Shown here: piece by piece, positions 50,735-59,757 of the stretch
How positions within the stretch are numbered: position 1 is the stretch's first letter
How the letters are laid out: the number at the start of each line of letters is the position of its first letter
From: Mycobacterium sp. BK086
Lineage (GTDB): Bacteria; Actinomycetota; Actinomycetes; Mycobacteriales; Mycobacteriaceae
NCBI GenBank assembly: GCA_004362315.1
Contig: SNWL01000010.1
Span: forward strand, 248,001 to 312,000
DNA: 64,000 nucleotides
Direction: 5' to 3'
Made by a program: the position numbers and the translations under genes
The notes under the pieces: generated by a model
What the model saw: the letters and a program-made list of their open reading frames with translations, nothing else
What the model was told of the DNA's origin: nothing
The model's database searches: none

Positions 50735-53298
50735 AGATCATGCCGCCAAGTGGGCGATTCGGTGTCGATATGTTGCGGTGTAAGAGTCTGTCCGCCGCCG
50801 AGGTGAGGCGCAGGGTCTCCCAGACGATGTGTCGAAGTCTCTGCACCGTCCGGGTAGTGCTGGTCGCCATCCACAGTCCGCGCCAAATCCGCTTGAGCGC
50901 CCAGATTTCCAACTGGTAGATCGCAATATCGGGCATCCAGCAGGACGTCTTTGATCTCGGCCATGTTCAGACGCAGCCGTTCGATGAACGCGGATGTGTC
51001 GCCGGGCCCGGGATTGCGCTGGGGCGGATCAGCGCATAGCCATTGGGAAATGAGACGGTCGAATGTCTCGGGGACGAGGGTGTACTTCGACAGCCGAGTC
51101 GGAGGGGTATGCGCGACGAACTCGGTCAACGCCTTACCGTTGGGCACATTGCCGTGTTGTTCTAGCCCGATGCGTATCGCCTCGCGGCGGTGGGGTGCTT
51201 CGCCGACGACCATCCAATACCATGTCGCAGCAAAGGCATACAGATCGGCGTGCAAGAGGTAGCTGCCCCACTCTGGCCGTTGGCGTGTTCGCTGCTCGGG
51301 CGGTGAGAAGTAGTTGGTAAAGGTTGGCCGCTCGGTGGCGAGGGCGTCGCGACCGTGGGCAAGCTTGGACAGCCCCCAATCAAAGATTTTCAAGGTGTGC
51401 GCCGCATCGTCGTCGACGCCGATGTTGGTGGGCTTGATATCAAGGTGGGTGCGGGGTTCGGGCAGTGTCCAAGCGGCAACAAGACCATTGAACACTTGCT
51501 CTGCGAGATCGAACGTTTCGCCCAAAGTCAAAAGAGGCAGCTGTTCAATATACGTCTGCAACGTCCATGGGAACATCTTGGTGACCACCACAACGTCACG
51601 GCCGGAGGTGTTCACGTAGTAGATGTGCGCGTGGTTCTCGTGACCGATGCCGACCGGTATGGCGTGCGCCTCAGCCATCGCGGCACGCAACACTGCACCG
51701 CCTCTTTCGTTTGCGGCCCAGTAGATCTTGACCGCGAAGTCGAAGTCAAAATCCTCCGCGACGTGGTGTGCCCGAAAGACCGCGGATTCGTCGGACGTGT
51801 GGACGCGCTCATCGAGAAAGTACTGACCGGCCACCACACTGCCGACGTCGACAACGCTGGTCTCAGGTTGAGGAGCGGTGATCGGAAATTCTTTGTGGGA
51901 AACGGATTCGCCAACGTCAGCAGTGCTTGCCGGCGGCGGAGTTGCGAAATCCGGAGGCGGATAGGCGCCCCGGCGCTTCGATAGCTGAGTGCGTGCCTCG
52001 TCCAGATACTCGTCAACCAGCGCGCCCGGATCAGCGTCAGCAGTCATCACCTCTCTGGCCGCGCCGCCGACGGCTGCGAGGGCATGCGAGGCCAACGCTG
52101 CCTTCTCCTCGGCGGCCGCCAGGTCAGTGTTTCTGTGCCACTGGGTGATCAGGGATTTTTGCTCACGAGCCGCAAGCCGGTCTTGTGCATCATGTAGCGC
52201 TAGGTCGCGGTCGTATTGAATAGACGCGATGGCGCCATAGGTTTGTCGCATGGCCTCCACGCGACCGATGCGTTCATACAGTGTTCGTCCCGACGTCATT
52301 TTCAGCAGCGCTGGCATCAAGTCGACCAGCAGCAACGCCCCGGTTAGAAACCACCGCACAAGCTGCAAGCGCGGGTTGTCGGTCAACACGTGCTCGAGGG
52401 CTTCTTCGCGGATCAGGAGGCCGCCGTCGTCGCGGATAGTCGCAGCTCTGCGGTCAATCTCGCCGGCGATCAACCGACTTAGCTCGGCCTGGTCCTGCGC
52501 GTGCTTCGTGATCGCCGCGGCCAGTATCCCATCAGCGTCGATACGCGCATCGCGCTTTCGGTTGTAAATCCCTTGGGCTGTATAAGCTTCCGGACCGTTG
52601 CCGACATCACCCGTTCCGCCGGTGCCATGTAGCTCGGCCTGCCAATCCCCATATGCATTGCTCTCCGCGACGGAGGAATCCTTCTGGTTGATTTGCGCGG
52701 CGGTAAGTGCAGCTTCGATCGCCATGCTCTGCTGCACAAACGAAGCCTCTTGAGGCACAGTATCGTTGAGCTGTTTGATTTGGCCGCTATGGATCTTATC
52801 GATCTCGTCGGCGATATCGTCGCGAAAGATACCGAGGATGATCGGCTCGGCAATCAACAGCCCGATTACACCCGCCAACAGCAGTCGGCCGCCGAAGTAG
52901 CCTATCTTGTTCCACCAATGTCGCGGGCGTTCACCGGGTTCGAGATTCCCGTAGTCGATCGTGGCGGTGATCCACCGATCAATCATGAACACCACGAGCC
53001 CCCACGTGGAGCCCACGGCGACGAAATACGCGCGGAAGCCACCGAGCACGGTGGACAACAGCAGTACCATTGCCGCCGCGCCGGCGAGCGCGGTCAGGCA
53101 CACGATCCCGCCAGCACACGTTAGCCGGGCTCGTTCAGCCCGATTGGTGATCCAGCCGAACTCAGCACCGGCAGCCCATAGGAGAGGGCTCCTCCAGGTC
53201 GGTGTCGGCTTCACTGCCGCGGCATGCCCCGAAGGTCCGCGCGCGTCCACCGGCCACGCTTCCCCGGCTGATTGCGGAAGGTCGCGAACTTCATCCAC
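50731..53298 (-). CDS. DUF4407 membrane protein fused to a Ser/Thr kinase-like domain
   Basis: The 855-residue product is a fusion. Residues about 45-340 are DUF4407: membrane segments LAGAAAMVLLLSTVLGGF, VVFMIDRWI, LLLAGVIGLLIAEPIILGIF and LTGALLLVDLMPALLKM around a long coiled region. Residues about 500-790 are a protein-kinase fold, with AVKIYWA (ATP lysine), THLDIKPTNIGV (catalytic loop, HxDxKxxN) and IFDWGLSKL (DWG instead of DFG). No clear glycine loop is visible, so activity may be unusual. The region 440-490 is Pro-rich. DUF4407 is normally a stand-alone membrane protein; here it likely carries the sensor. Confidence 0.85.
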   Translation of the reverse strand: MDEVRDLPQSAGEAWPVDARGPSGHAAAVKPTPTWRSPLLWAAGAEFGWITNRAERARLTCAGGIVCLTALAGAAAMVLLLSTVLGGFRAYFVAVGSTWGLVVFMIDRWITATIDYGNLEPGERPRHWWNKIGYFGGRLLLAGVIGLLIAEPIILGIFRDDIADEIDKIHSGQIKQLNDTVPQEASFVQQSMAIEAALTAAQINQKDSSVAESNAYGDWQAELHGTGGTGDVGNGPEAYTAQGIYNRKRDARIDADGILAAAITKHAQDQAELSRLIAGEIDRRAATIRDDGGLLIREEALEHVLTDNPRLQLVRWFLTGALLLVDLMPALLKMTSGRTLYERIGRVEAMRQTYGAIASIQYDRDLALHDAQDRLAAREQKSLITQWHRNTDLAAAEEKAALASHALAAVGGAAREVMTADADPGALVDEYLDEARTQLSKRRGAYPPPDFATPPPASTADVGESVSHKEFPITAPQPETSVVDVGSVVAGQYFLDERVHTSDESAVFRAHHVAEDFDFDFAVKIYWAANERGGAVLRAAMAEAHAIPVGIGHENHAHIYYVNTSGRDVVVVTKMFPWTLQTYIEQLPLLTLGETFDLAEQVFNGLVAAWTLPEPRTHLDIKPTNIGVDDDAAHTLKIFDWGLSKLAHGRDALATERPTFTNYFSPPEQRTRQRPEWGSYLLHADLYAFAATWYWMVVGEAPHRREAIRIGLEQHGNVPNGKALTEFVAHTPPTRLSKYTLVPETFDRLISQWLCADPPQRNPGPGDTSAFIERLRLNMAEIKDVLLDARYCDLPVGNLGAQADLARTVDGDQHYPDGAETSTHRLGDPAPHLGGGQTLTPQHIDTESPTWRHDL

Positions 53299-53524
53299 CG
53301 CGTAGCTCCCCGACGGTCGGTGATGCCCTCATCTCGATTGCCGCCTGACCGCCGATGACGAGCATCTGTTCTGACACCGTTCGGCCCGTACCGCGGCCTA
53401 TGGCAGCTGTCGATGGGCGGCGACACGCAGCACCATGGCGCATTGTGACTCCGAGCTGCGCGAGACTATCGATGATTTTCACCGTTGACCCTTCCGTCGA
53501 TGTGACCCCCAAGTTTGACAGCAA
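53291..53524 (-). CDS. possible small protein between FHA and kinase genes
   Basis: A 77-codon frame begins at a TTG and ends inside the start of the kinase gene with an eight-base overlap, the pattern of coupled genes. It reads VKIIDSLAQLGVTMRHGAAC ... MLVIGGQAAIEMRASPTVGE. There is no strong ribosome site and no family match. Confidence 0.3.
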   Translation of the reverse strand: MLSNLGVTSTEGSTVKIIDSLAQLGVTMRHGAACRRPSTAAIGRGTGRTVSEQMLVIGGQAAIEMRASPTVGELRGG

Positions 53525-53588
53525 TTCCGCGCAGGTCGCCGGGGAAATCAGTGCTCAATATTCAGAATGCGTATACCGTCCCGAACCG

Positions 53589-54506
53589 CTACCCTTCGGC
53601 TCCTTTGCCGGTGTGGATCACTGACCGTAATGCCGTCGAGTGGCGTCCCCAGGCCACCACGTCCCCGTCGTGCAGCTGCCGCCAGCCGCTCACGGCCACG
53701 CCGTTGACGGCACAACCGTTGGCGCTGCGGTCCGCTATCCACCAAGCGCCACCGTCATTCCGAACTACGGCGTGGACACGCGACATCCAGGGATCGAGGG
53801 CAATCTGTACGTCAGCGTGTCGGGAACGGCCGATTGTGGCTGACGGCGCGACGACGCGGTGGACTCGACCGTCGGTTGCCAATTCAAGGTACTTTCCATG
53901 GCCACGGCCGGCGCTGATTGAGATGGATGTGTTGCTAGTGGAGTGTCCGTCGTCACGGCGCGTCGACGGCACGAATGCCCGGCCGGGGACGGCTGGAGCG
54001 ACCGCCTGCACCCAGCAGGTGCCACGACGCTGCCGGGGAGTCGACTCGATCAGGATCGATGGGGATCCAGAGAAATCCTGTACCGCAGCGAAGCGACGGA
54101 TGGTTTCGAGGTACTGGTCGGTGAGATACTCCATGATGGCGTCAGTGCCGTAGTGCGCCACTAAGGCGCCGTGGTCGTCATCGTTGAGTCTGACCCGCAC
54201 GATGCCGGGAGCGTGTGACCACCACTGCTCATGTCGGATCACGCCCGGCAGAGCCTCGACAGCCCGATCGACAACCGTCAGTGGGTCTTTCACCGGGCGC
54301 CAGGTCCGCTGTACGCGCACAGCGCTTACCAAGGCGGCCAGTACTGCGCCAAATGCAGCGACTACAAGCGTCGCAACTACGATATCGCGTGCTGATACCT
54401 CGACCAGGATCCACAGCACACCGACAGCACTGAGCACGACCCGCGTCGGGCCTGGCCGATTGCGGAAACCGTTGTGCGGCCACAGCCGGAAGCGTGAAAG
54501 CGTCAT
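53589..54506 (-). CDS. membrane protein with C-terminal FHA domain
   Basis: The 305-residue product starts MTLSRFRLWPHNGFRNRPG after GAGGGGCC. Two hydrophobic segments (VVLSAVGVLWILVEVSA and IVVATLVVAAFGAVLAALVSAV) sit near the N-terminus, then a soluble region, then a C-terminal FHA domain ATIGRSRHADVQIALDPWMSRVHAVVRN ... DRSANGCAVNG. FHA domains bind phosphothreonine, so it is likely a substrate or scaffold of the kinase encoded next. It is the first gene of the signalling operon. Confidence 0.88.
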   Translation of the reverse strand: MTLSRFRLWPHNGFRNRPGPTRVVLSAVGVLWILVEVSARDIVVATLVVAAFGAVLAALVSAVRVQRTWRPVKDPLTVVDRAVEALPGVIRHEQWWSHAPGIVRVRLNDDDHGALVAHYGTDAIMEYLTDQYLETIRRFAAVQDFSGSPSILIESTPRQRRGTCWVQAVAPAVPGRAFVPSTRRDDGHSTSNTSISISAGRGHGKYLELATDGRVHRVVAPSATIGRSRHADVQIALDPWMSRVHAVVRNDGGAWWIADRSANGCAVNGVAVSGWRQLHDGDVVAWGRHSTALRSVIHTGKGAEG

Positions 54507-54580
54507 AGGCCCCTCTGAGTGTGCGCGAATGTAGTTCCAGGCAAGCAGCAAATTTCTTCGAGTACTAGGGCAGGCGTCGC

Positions 54581-54850
54581 TCAAAATTGAGCTTGCCTGT
54601 TCCACGGCACGGGGGCGATCCGACGGTTTGGCGCAGCGGTCGTGTGGATCGATCGCTCGGCTGAATTCCCTGGACACGTGAGCCGACGGCTCCTAGGCAA
54701 GCTTTTACATCGCCGTGGCGCCCCCTCGCACGCCCGGGACTGAGCCGCCAACGTCTGGGCCCGCCAGCCGTCGACCACCGCAGTGAACACCGTCTCGTCG
54801 GCCGGCAGCAACGAGACGTCGTCGCGACGCAGAATCTGCCGGAAGTTCAT
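54581..54850 (-). pseudogene. truncated tyrosine-recombinase (integrase) N-terminus
   Basis: The first 32 or so residues (LLPADETVFTAVVDGWRAQTL) resemble the N-terminal arm-binding segment of phage-type integrases. The frame then becomes Arg/Pro-rich and no catalytic domain follows in any frame. It is therefore a decayed fragment left by an integration event. Confidence 0.4.
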
Positions 54851-55668
54851 CAGCCATCCCGGGTCCTAACAGCGAGCCCAGCGGTCATCGAGGACCGTGA
54901 TCGCCGAGCGGACTCGACTACGAAAGACCCAGCGGTGCATTATAATTCGTCACAGTGACGTATCGATGCCATAGCACCGGATGGGTTCCGGTCGCTGAAT
55001 CGGCGCCTCGGAGCTATCGGGTCGGGACTGCAACCACACGGACGCCGACGCGACGTCGCAGGTCCATCGTGCTCAAGCCCCGGCGATACCTCGACGGCTA
55101 TCCAGGCCGGACCACCGCATAATCGGGGCGGCCGGCATACCGCCTGAATTGGTCGAGTAACCAAGGACTGCAGGGGATTTCATAGGATACAAATGGCACT
55201 GGTTATTACCGATAACATATCTTATGTCAGGTAAGCGTGAGAGATGCTGTACCCCCGGGTATTTCTCGTCACCATCATCAATTGCAGTATCCCCCTCGAC
55301 CACGCGCACTGCAGCAGTTGGTTAGAATTGAATGAGACGACGCGCCCCCGGCTGCAGGGTGACGGCTGTCTCTCCGGAGAAGGCGATACCGCGCGAAGGC
55401 TGCCTTAGGTGGCTGTCTTGTGCTGAAACGCAGAATAATTCGCGTGCGGAGGGTGAGGTTGCGTCGGCTATGCGCCACCGTCAACAATGCAATGCGCTCT
55501 GCTGCAACGGTATTGCCAGATAGACAGAATCGCAAGGGCTCGTAACCCCGAGGCGCGCGCCTCGGGGTTACGCTCAAGTTTGGTCGATTCTTTGATCGTC
55601 TGAGTACATCTGGCGAGGACAACTTCTTCGTCGGACCTATTTGGAGGGTCCTTCCGAGAGAGATCATC
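54851..55668. other. 818-base gene-poor region
   Basis: No supported gene. It contains small dyads (CGTCAC-A-GTGACG near 54943-54955 and GTTAT-N5-ATAAC at 55202-55216), an AT-rich patch around 55190-55240, and the large palindrome at 55541. Confidence 0.45.
55541..55572. repeat. 32-bp perfect palindrome
   Basis: The 16-base half is CGTAACCCCGAGGCGC and the other half is its exact complement with no spacer. It lies about 100 bases upstream of the gene at 55669. It can form a very stable hairpin or be an operator. Confidence 0.85.
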
Positions 55669-56004
55669 TTGTCCCTAAGCGACGCACTGGGCGAGGCCAT
55701 CCTGTTGAATGATCCAGCGACACTTCAGGAAAAGGCCGAAGTGGTCGCCATGGCCAAGTATCACACCACCGCTCTGATTGGGATCTTGCGCTCACATCTA
55801 GGCGCTCAGCACGACCGTGAAACGTACAAGCGACGCCTGATCTATGTGATGGTTTCAACAAGCGTATGTCCTGTCGACAAGCCTTTCTCCCGGCACGTCG
55901 ACCGTAAAGGGACCCGGTCGACGTCGCGCAACCTCATCCTCGGACCCGAGGGAGCATGTCAGGGCTGCCGATTTGACCGAATTGTCGGGACAACAACGGT
56001 TTAG
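55669..56004 (+). CDS. hypothetical protein
   Basis: A TTG start at 55669 has GAGAGAG nearby. The 111-residue frame reads LSDALGEAILLNDPATLQEK, then a helical HTTALIGILRSHLGAQHD, and ends with Cys-rich EGACQGCRFDRIVG, possibly metal-binding with an earlier Cys. The first copy of the hairpin repeat is inside its second half, which raises the question whether that part is coding. No family is recognised. Confidence 0.45.
   Translation: MSLSDALGEAILLNDPATLQEKAEVVAMAKYHTTALIGILRSHLGAQHDRETYKRRLIYVMVSTSVCPVDKPFSRHVDRKGTRSTSRNLILGPEGACQGCRFDRIVGTTTV
55853..55925 (+). repeat. hairpin repeat, copy 1
   Basis: About 73 bases closely match copy 2 at 57354: shared core CGACAAGCCT-TCTCCCGGC-like and then a hairpin with 10-base arms ACGTCGACCG/CGGTCGACGT around the loop TAAAGGGACC (55895-55924). 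Confidence 0.7.
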
Positions 56005-56092
56005 GACGGGCACGTCCATCGTCAGGGCTGACCGTGGCGGGTGCTACAGCGCTGCGCCGCCCAGCGATGATAGGCGCCCTTGGTTGGTGGGG

Positions 56093-57208
56093 TCAGTCGT
56101 GCGGGTCGGTTGGCGGCTGGGGTTGGACGCGGTAGGTGCCGATGTTGGTGCCGTTGGCTGCGTTGCCTCGCGGATATGGTTTGACCCGGATTTCCTTGCC
56201 GGACCGATCGTGGCGGACGTGTCCTCGAACGTTGTGCAACGGCATTGCCTTGTGGTCCTCGGCGCGGTGCGTCGGTGACGTCGTGGCTGTGACGTCGATG
56301 AGGACGGTGCGTTCGTCGGTGCGTGGTGCGGCCGGCACGCGGTACTGACCGGGCCTGACTTCCTCCCGCATAGTATGCGGTTGGTTGAGGTAGGCCAGGA
56401 TGTCGTAGAGCTGCGTAAAGGCGGCCTGCTGGTGAGAGAGTCGACGGGACCAGAGCTGGTCGGCGAACTCCTCGCGGCCAATGAAAATCCCTGTGGCATC
56501 CAACATTACCATGTCGGGCTGGTCGTAGAAGGTGATCTTCTTCTTATCTGAGATGACCAGCGATACCGCCAGGCGGTGGCTCGCCGTGCGAGTGATGTGC
56601 GCCCCGACCCGGTAATGCGGGGTGCGCCACTCGATCCACGTATTGTCGAATGGTGGGAGCAACACCGCGCGTACGGGGCGCGGGGCAACGTCGCCTTCGA
56701 CGGTGAACGGGGTGGCGGACAAAAAGGTTGACCGCAGTCCGGCCAGGCGTTGGATGGTCGCGGTCTCGGAGCCTTCGCGGGGTGTGAACTTGGGCGCTAG
56801 TTTGGCGGGCTTGGTGCCGGCTTCGACGATAGCGAGGACCGGAAATAGGTCCGGATCCGTTTGGGTGGTAGATGGTTGGAGATGCGGTGTCGCTACGACT
56901 GTCGGGGTGGGTCGGGTCTCGGCAGGGCGGGCTTCGGGTAGCCGACCTGCGTGGACTCGATCGTGCAGGTGTTTGGCCTGCGAGTGCAGGTCCCGGTCTA
57001 ATCTGCTGGTCAGTTCGGTGGGGCGCAGCTCGTCGAGCATGGCGTCCAGGCGCCTGGCATATTCGTTGGACAGGCGACCACCGCGGTCGACGATGGCGCG
57101 CATCCCGTCGAGCGAAATTTTCAATTGCTCGTGGCGGGTCATGAGGACGAGGTGCCGCGTCGGCTGGTGTGGGCGTCGGGGCGATTTCCTCGCGTCGGCG
57201 TCCGCCAT
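56093..57208 (-). CDS. hypothetical protein flanked by direct repeats
   Basis: The 371-residue product from ATG 57208 follows AGGAGG by about ten bases. An N-terminal basic, helical third (LKISLDGMRAIVDRGGRLSNEYARRLDAMLDEL) precedes a central domain (FTVEGDVAPRPVRAVLLPPFDNTWIEWRTPHYRVGAHIT ... YDQPDMVMLDATGIFIG) and a C-terminal tail with VRGHVRHDRSGKEIRVKPYPRGN, a pattern seen in phage and plasmid proteins of unknown role. Both sides of the gene carry the hairpin repeat in the same orientation. Nothing identifies its function. Confidence 0.65.
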   Translation of the reverse strand: MADADARKSPRRPHQPTRHLVLMTRHEQLKISLDGMRAIVDRGGRLSNEYARRLDAMLDELRPTELTSRLDRDLHSQAKHLHDRVHAGRLPEARPAETRPTPTVVATPHLQPSTTQTDPDLFPVLAIVEAGTKPAKLAPKFTPREGSETATIQRLAGLRSTFLSATPFTVEGDVAPRPVRAVLLPPFDNTWIEWRTPHYRVGAHITRTASHRLAVSLVISDKKKITFYDQPDMVMLDATGIFIGREEFADQLWSRRLSHQQAAFTQLYDILAYLNQPHTMREEVRPGQYRVPAAPRTDERTVLIDVTATTSPTHRAEDHKAMPLHNVRGHVRHDRSGKEIRVKPYPRGNAANGTNIGTYRVQPQPPTDPHD

Positions 57209-57353
57209 CACTCGGATCCCTCCTGGCGGCACCCGGCGTGCGGCCCGCTCACAGTTTACGAGCCGGTGACCGGCCCATGGCTACCGTCGAACAAGAAAAC
57301 TATTGTGAAGGCGCAGCAGGGTGTCGATCGCTCGCGCAGCGCGTTCTGCTGAG

Positions 57354-57427
57354 TTTCAGCAAGTACGTCCTAGCGACAAGCCTCTCCCCCGGCGTCTCGG
57401 ACCGCACAGGGGACCCGGTCCGCATCA
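57354..57427 (+). repeat. hairpin repeat, copy 2
   Basis: Matches copy 1 over about 70 bases. Its stem CGGACCG/CGGTCCG (57398-57404 and 57416-57422, loop CACAGGGGACC) differs from copy 1 by paired changes that keep the base pairing. It is between the subtilase and the unknown gene at 57208. Confidence 0.7.
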
Positions 57428-57498
57428 GCATCGCTTAGCTGGTCGCGCCGTCGCCGCACCGCAGCGGTTCGACACTGTGCGAGCCAGATTCGGTTCCA

Positions 57499-59757
57499 TC
57501 ACGTCCGCACCCGCAGCCGTCCAACGTCGATGGCCAAAGCACTCGGATAGCGCAGCGCGGCGACCGCGGCCAGGCCATCGTTGTGAACGGGGAGCGTTTC
57601 GTCGGGGCTCTCGAGCGTGACGATCACGAAGACCCGCTGCGTCAGCGGCTCGATTGTGCTGTCACGGGCCGTGAGCCGTAGCTTCAGTGCCCAGTCACCA
57701 TAGGCATCAACACCGCCCCATTTCTTGCGGTATGTCTTGATCGGGCTCCACTTTCCCCGATCGATGAGATCCTTTTCCCAGCTTTGACTGTCACCCATCT
57801 TGCCCTTGAAGGTCTCTTTGCCGTTCTTCATAGTGTATCGGCCGAAAGAGGACTCCACGCACGTTCGGGTGCATTCTTCGCCGAACGCGGGATCGATCAC
57901 CGGAGCATATGAAATCGTCAGCGCCACTGTTGCTTTCATCTTTCCGGCAGCGTCGATCAAACACTCCGGCAGCGGAAACGGCCGCTTCTCCCAGTTGACC
58001 CCGCTGACCAGTTCGACTTCGTGGATCGAGGTGAAGGCATTGGGCCGATCGAACAAGACGACTGACTCGCCGTGCGGGCGTCCGGCGCCGTAGTAGGGGC
58101 GCTGTTCATCGGAAATCGCCATATTCGCGACCGTCGCGCTATGCACGACAAGCCCTTTGACTAGTTCGGGGGCAATGGACTCAACAGCGCCACCGACGAG
58201 CAGGTCCGACCAGATGTTCGCCGCGATCGAGCTGACGATTGGAGTCGCAAAGCTGGTACCTACCATCTCGAGTTTGAAATCGCCCGGGCCCAGAGACTGC
58301 ACACCGTAGCCGGAGAGTTGCTCGGATTCGTCGAAATCGCCTGACCAGTAGGTGACTTCGGGCTTCTGTTGCCCGCCGAAGCTGGGTCCGCGCCGACTGT
58401 AGGACGCCACCGCGCCGCGAGGCGTCAGGCCGCCGAGGTGTGACAGTGATCCGACGGTGAGACTGCGCACCGCTTCAGCGGGGACGGCGAGCCCGTCCTC
58501 CTTCCCGGGGGAGCCGTCGGGCGGCCATGTCCGTCGTAGCCCCGGAAAGTTGCCCGCTGACTGCACAAATAGGACGCCATGTGTGTCGGAGAGGAGGTCC
58601 AATTCCTGGCTCAGGGTGCCGTAGGCGATCGGATCCATGTGTTCTTCGTTGTTAAAGGAGCAGTTCCAGATTCGGGGACCGGTCGGTCCGGATTCATTGA
58701 GCACTTCGGTTATCCGGTCGATGAGGACATCTTCGCTGACCTTCCCTGCCGGCAGGACCTGCGCATCGAAGAGCAGGGCCGGGTCGAGCGGAAAGTCCTC
58801 GCTGTCATCGTTGAGCTGGCGACTGGCGACAACCAGACCGCCAACGAACGTCCCGTGGGTCGTGTCGCTGTCAGGCGGAACCTCATAGGCCCAGCGGCGC
58901 CGGATCCAGGCATCGAGTGCCCCGTGTTCGATACCGCTATCGAGGATGCCGACCATCGCATCGATATCGACGGGGTCGGGTACCTGCACCTCGCCAGGGC
59001 CGGCGACCACCCGAAATGATTGCGGGCCAACGGGTGCTGGTGCGTTGTAGGCCGGTGCCAGCACTGCGCTGCGGATGCCGATGAGCGTTTGCAGCGACTG
59101 CACGGTCGCGTCGTCGGTCACTTGTAGATACAGGGCGGTCCGGGTTCTGCTGCCCGCTGTGGACATCACCGGCAGGCCGACCAGTTCCAAGTACTGACCC
59201 AGTGTCTGGCCGTCCTGCCACAATGATTGCAGGGACAGCCAGGGAAAAAGCTCAACCCTCAACGGTGTGGAGTGTGCTCGGGCAGCATCTAACAGGCTCT
59301 GCGCCGACGAAAACTCCGCCGACGCCGCAGCGTCAGATACCGGGTCGAAGACGCGAAACGACTCGAATGTCGAGATGGCAAAGGTATCCCGCTTGCTGGT
59401 GCGGGTGGCGATGAGTTCGGCGAGCGCATTGGTGTTTTCGGGTGTGGCTCGGCTGATCATCTCGCCGCGGGCGCCACCAGCCACCGGCATCAGATCGGCA
59501 TCGGCCAGGAACTCGTAGGGCCGGTTGGACTTTGCCAATGCTTCGTCGCGCACCCGGATCGCGACCGGAGTCCCCTGAACAGCTCCGGGCCGGTCAGCCG
59601 CCGCGATCTGCCGCACCGAGGACAGCTGTGTCACCAGGCCAGACCGCAGCTGCCGATCGACGGTCACTATCGGCGCGGGAGTCTTGCCGCCACCCTTTTT
59701 GCGGGCGTACTCGCCCCGCTGCGCGGGTAAGACGATGATGGGTTCCAGATCAGGCAT
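57499..59757 (-). CDS. subtilase (S8) protease, IetS-like
   Basis: The 752-residue product is a subtilisin-like serine protease with Asp 273 in AMVGILDSGIEHGAL, His 301 in DTTHGTFVGGL, the oxyanion Asn 403 in QSAGNFPGL and Ser 502 in MVGTSFATPIVSS. The N-terminal 260 residues are a large, non-secretory extension, and a C-terminal region of about 200 residues is beta-rich. There is no signal peptide, so it acts in the cytosol. It overlaps the upstream AAA gene by eight bases. A paired ATPase and subtilase is the layout of the IetAS anti-phage system described by Gao and colleagues (2020); membership here is inferred from architecture. Confidence 0.9.
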   Translation of the reverse strand: MPDLEPIIVLPAQRGEYARKKGGGKTPAPIVTVDRQLRSGLVTQLSSVRQIAAADRPGAVQGTPVAIRVRDEALAKSNRPYEFLADADLMPVAGGARGEMISRATPENTNALAELIATRTSKRDTFAISTFESFRVFDPVSDAAASAEFSSAQSLLDAARAHSTPLRVELFPWLSLQSLWQDGQTLGQYLELVGLPVMSTAGSRTRTALYLQVTDDATVQSLQTLIGIRSAVLAPAYNAPAPVGPQSFRVVAGPGEVQVPDPVDIDAMVGILDSGIEHGALDAWIRRRWAYEVPPDSDTTHGTFVGGLVVASRQLNDDSEDFPLDPALLFDAQVLPAGKVSEDVLIDRITEVLNESGPTGPRIWNCSFNNEEHMDPIAYGTLSQELDLLSDTHGVLFVQSAGNFPGLRRTWPPDGSPGKEDGLAVPAEAVRSLTVGSLSHLGGLTPRGAVASYSRRGPSFGGQQKPEVTYWSGDFDESEQLSGYGVQSLGPGDFKLEMVGTSFATPIVSSIAANIWSDLLVGGAVESIAPELVKGLVVHSATVANMAISDEQRPYYGAGRPHGESVVLFDRPNAFTSIHEVELVSGVNWEKRPFPLPECLIDAAGKMKATVALTISYAPVIDPAFGEECTRTCVESSFGRYTMKNGKETFKGKMGDSQSWEKDLIDRGKWSPIKTYRKKWGGVDAYGDWALKLRLTARDSTIEPLTQRVFVIVTLESPDETLPVHNDGLAAVAALRYPSALAIDVGRLRVRT

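Noticed and set aside
55278-55700. 140-codon leftward gene across the 32-bp palindrome
   Set aside because: It is an antisense frame that reads through the palindrome and the start of the opposite gene with no domain.
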